64,000 bases of DNA from CAWICD01 sp052267165 (lineage in GTDB: Bacteria > Vulcanimicrobiota > Vulcanimicrobiia > Vulcanimicrobiales > Vulcanimicrobiaceae), in NCBI GenBank assembly GCA_052267165.1, contig JBKQHO010000013.1:248001-312000 (forward strand), written 5' to 3'. Of the stretch, positions 62,297 through 64,000 are shown piece after piece. Both the position numbers and the translations under genes were made by a program. The notes under the pieces were generated by a model, which did not search any database, was not told the DNA's origin, and saw nothing but the letters and a program-made list of their open reading frames with translations. Every line of letters begins with the position of its first letter. Within the stretch, counting starts at the first letter, position 1.

Positions 62297-63139
62297 TCAC
62301 GCCTTGCGGCGCAGCACCGCACCGTAGACGCTGAGGACGCCGGGCGACGGGCCGCCGATCAGCGGCAGCAGGCGGCGATCCTTCGTGCGCCACATCAGCC
62401 CGCGCAGATGCTGCTCGCCCGCGCGCGGCCACGGGCTGTTCTTGGAGCTGAGCACGTCGAAGTGATGGACCGTTCGCTCGGGATACTCGAAGGTGAACGC
62501 GCGGGCGAGCTCGTCGCGCACGCGGTCGAAATGCTCGGGCGTCACGCCGGCGGCACCCTCGACGTCGATGTCGAGCGTGACCAACAACAAGCCGCCGGGC
62601 CGCACGATGCGCGCCAGCTCGGCCGCGATCGGCACCGGGTCGGGCATGTGCTCGAGCACGCTGATGCTGTACGCCACGTCGACCGACGCGTCAGGAGCCG
62701 GCAAGGTCGCGCCGCTGAGTTCGGGCCGCAAGGTTCCGGCGCCGATGCCGAGCGCCACCGCGGCCTTGCGCAAGTCGCCCACGCAGACCGGATCGTTGTC
62801 GAACGCGAACAGGTCGACGCCGAGCCGAGCGACGGCGATCGAAAAGAACGTCGAGCCGCTGCCGAAATCGGCGAGCGCGAGCCGGCCATGGCGCCGAGCC
62901 CGCTCGCGCAGCACGTGATGGTACACGAACGGATATTCCCAGCAGCGCGACCAGCCGTGCAGCGTGTCGGTATCCCACTTGTAGGCCGGATCCCGAAAGT
63001 CCGGCGCACGTTCGAGAAACTGCCGCTGCACGGCCTCGAGCTCGTCGAAGAGCCGCCGGTACTCCGGGGCGCGCATGTCGCTCAGCGTCGCGTAGCCGGA
63101 GCGCTCGAACAGCGTTGCTTTCGTCGCAGTGTCCGTCAT
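62297..63139 (-). CDS. Class I SAM-dependent methyltransferase
   Basis: 280 residues. Motif I is LALADFGSGSTFFSIAVARL, motif II LFAFDNDPVCVGDLRKAA, and the post-motif is VDVAYSISVLEHMPDPVPIA with RIVRPGGLLLVTLDIDVEG, all typical of Methyltransf_11/25 domains. An N-terminal helical extension (YRRLFDELEAVQRQFLERAP) and the segment HGWSRCWEYPFVYHHVLRER precede the SAM fold. The substrate is unknown. It is followed upstream on the same strand by arginase with an eight-base gap, so the two may be co-transcribed. Confidence 0.88.
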   Translation of the reverse strand: MTDTATKATLFERSGYATLSDMRAPEYRRLFDELEAVQRQFLERAPDFRDPAYKWDTDTLHGWSRCWEYPFVYHHVLRERARRHGRLALADFGSGSTFFSIAVARLGVDLFAFDNDPVCVGDLRKAAVALGIGAGTLRPELSGATLPAPDASVDVAYSISVLEHMPDPVPIAAELARIVRPGGLLLVTLDIDVEGAAGVTPEHFDRVRDELARAFTFEYPERTVHHFDVLSSKNSPWPRAGEQHLRGLMWRTKDRRLLPLIGGPSPGVLSVYGAVLRRKA

Positions 63140-63147
63140 GCCGCGCT

Positions 63148-64000
63148 TTACAGAATCGACTTACCGAGCGCGGAGAGAATCAACTCGACCGCAAGCTCGG
63201 CCGTGCGATTGGCGACGTCGAGGATCGGATTGATCTCGGTGACCTCGAGCGAGCCGAGCACGCCCGCCTCGGCCAGCATCTCCATCGCCAAGTGCGCTTC
63301 ACGGTAGGTCAAGCCGCCGCGCACCGGCGTGCCCACGCCGGGCGCCTCGTGCGGATCGATGCCGTCCATGTCGAAGCTCAGGTGGACGGAGTTCGGACCG
63401 TCGCCCACGATCGCGATCGCCTCCTCCATCACGCGCACCATGCCGAGCCGGTCGATCTCCATCATCGAGAAGGCGCGCATGCCGAGCTCGCTGATGCGCT
63501 GGCGTTCTCCCGCGTCGACGTCGCGCAGACCGATCAGCACGACCCGCTTCGGATCGAGGCTGCGGTCTTCGAGCGCGATCGAGACGGGCATCCCGTGGAC
63601 GTTGCCCGAGGGCGACGTCAGCGGCGTGTTGATGTCGCCGTGGGCGTCGACCCAGATCAATCCCGGCTCGCGCTTGCGCGCACGCGCCACGCCGGCCAGC
63701 GTACCGATCGCGATCGAGTGATCGCCGCCGAGCACCAGCGGGAATCCGCCCGTGCCGATCGCTTCCTCGACGATTCGCGAAAGCTCGTCGCAGACGGCCA
63801 GAATGATCGGCAGGTATTTTGCGTTGCGAACCGCCTGCGCCGCATGCGACTCGACGACGGGGACCGGCAGGTTACCGTGATCGACGATGTTGGCGACGCC
63901 CAGCGCTTCCAAGCCCTCGCGCAGGCGTGCATAGCGGATGGCGAAGGGTCCCATGTCGACGCCCCGCCGGTCGGCACCGAGGTCCATCGGCACGCCGATG
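63148..64000 (-). CDS. rocF: Arginase, N-terminus cut by window edge
   Basis: At least 283 residues; the reading frame continues beyond the window (IGVPMDLGADRRGVDMGP, where families usually have a few more N-terminal residues). All six manganese ligands are visible: His in LVLGGDHSIAIGT, the Asp-His-Asp of LIWVDAHGDINTP, and the two Asp of LSFDMDGIDPHEAPG. NVHGMPVSIAL and GGLTYREAHLAMEML complete the substrate pocket. It hydrolyses arginine to ornithine and urea, giving ornithine for the TIGR00300 enzyme at the left end of the window. Confidence 0.95.
   Translation of the reverse strand, partial: IGVPMDLGADRRGVDMGPFAIRYARLREGLEALGVANIVDHGNLPVPVVESHAAQAVRNAKYLPIILAVCDELSRIVEEAIGTGGFPLVLGGDHSIAIGTLAGVARARKREPGLIWVDAHGDINTPLTSPSGNVHGMPVSIALEDRSLDPKRVVLIGLRDVDAGERQRISELGMRAFSMMEIDRLGMVRVMEEAIAIVGDGPNSVHLSFDMDGIDPHEAPGVGTPVRGGLTYREAHLAMEMLAEAGVLGSLEVTEINPILDVANRTAELAVELILSALGKSIL

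Overview
The window reads as chromosomal DNA of a high-GC bacterium with two membranes. Chaperone-usher fimbriae, a TonB-like anchored protein and an RND permease point to an outer membrane. A menaquinone-type methyltransferase, a Rieske/cytochrome b complex, System II cytochrome c maturation (ResB/CcsB) and C5-pathway heme genes point to a respiring menaquinone user. This combination fits deep-branching diderm Terrabacteria such as Eremiobacterota/Vulcanimicrobiota (WPS-2); that placement is an inference, because no rRNA or other marker is present.

Layout. 1-1.2 kb: end-truncated ornithine cyclodeaminase-type (TIGR00300) gene. 1.3-6.7 kb: three multi-pass glycosyltransferase-like membrane proteins around rsmI. 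6.8-11.6 kb: metG, a Uma2-type nuclease, a TonB-like protein, tatD and a PLD-like protein. 11.7-17.1 kb: a bioenergetic run of menG, polyprenyl diphosphate synthase, tatA, tatC, resB and ccsB. 17.6-23.6 kb: RND permease, MFS transporter, selO. 23.8-26.1 kb: Rieske protein and a cytochrome b fused to a cytochrome c domain, closed by a strong terminator. 26.1-28.3 kb: a small secreted protein and an ArnT-like GT39. 28.3-36.2 kb: tetrapyrrole operon (Met8-HemC-partial HemD fusion, hemB, a MobA-like nucleotidyltransferase, hemL, hemA, CobA-HemD). 36.2-38.1 kb: acyltransferase-3 and a DUF92 membrane protein.

38.1-45.2 kb is the most intriguing block: glutaredoxin, an ATP-grasp-like protein, a class I glutamine amidotransferase-like protein, a YbdK-type glutamate-cysteine ligase homologue and a second ATP-grasp on the minus strand. 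They are divergent, across about 60 bp, from two tandem esterases and a haloalkane dehalogenase-like hydrolase. I infer an uncharacterised amide-ligase pathway, possibly making a glutathione-like thiol or gamma-glutamyl metabolite.

45.3-62.2 kb is accessory DNA with lower coding density and many relics. It holds a relaxase tail fragment, a LuxR-type regulator, EAL and IS1634-like transposase relics and a ParA C-terminal fragment. A complete chaperone-usher operon with spore-coat-U-type subunits follows, then two lipoproteins. After these come a serine resolvase with an inverted relic of itself, a toxin-antitoxin pair, a frameshifted relaxase-helicase, a MobC-like protein, a ParA N-terminal fragment and ParD with a headless ParE. 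Two decayed copies of one mobilisation/partition module appear to flank the fimbrial operon.

62.3-64 kb returns to chromosomal-type genes: a methyltransferase and an arginase cut by the window edge. No tRNA, rRNA or CRISPR array was recognised.
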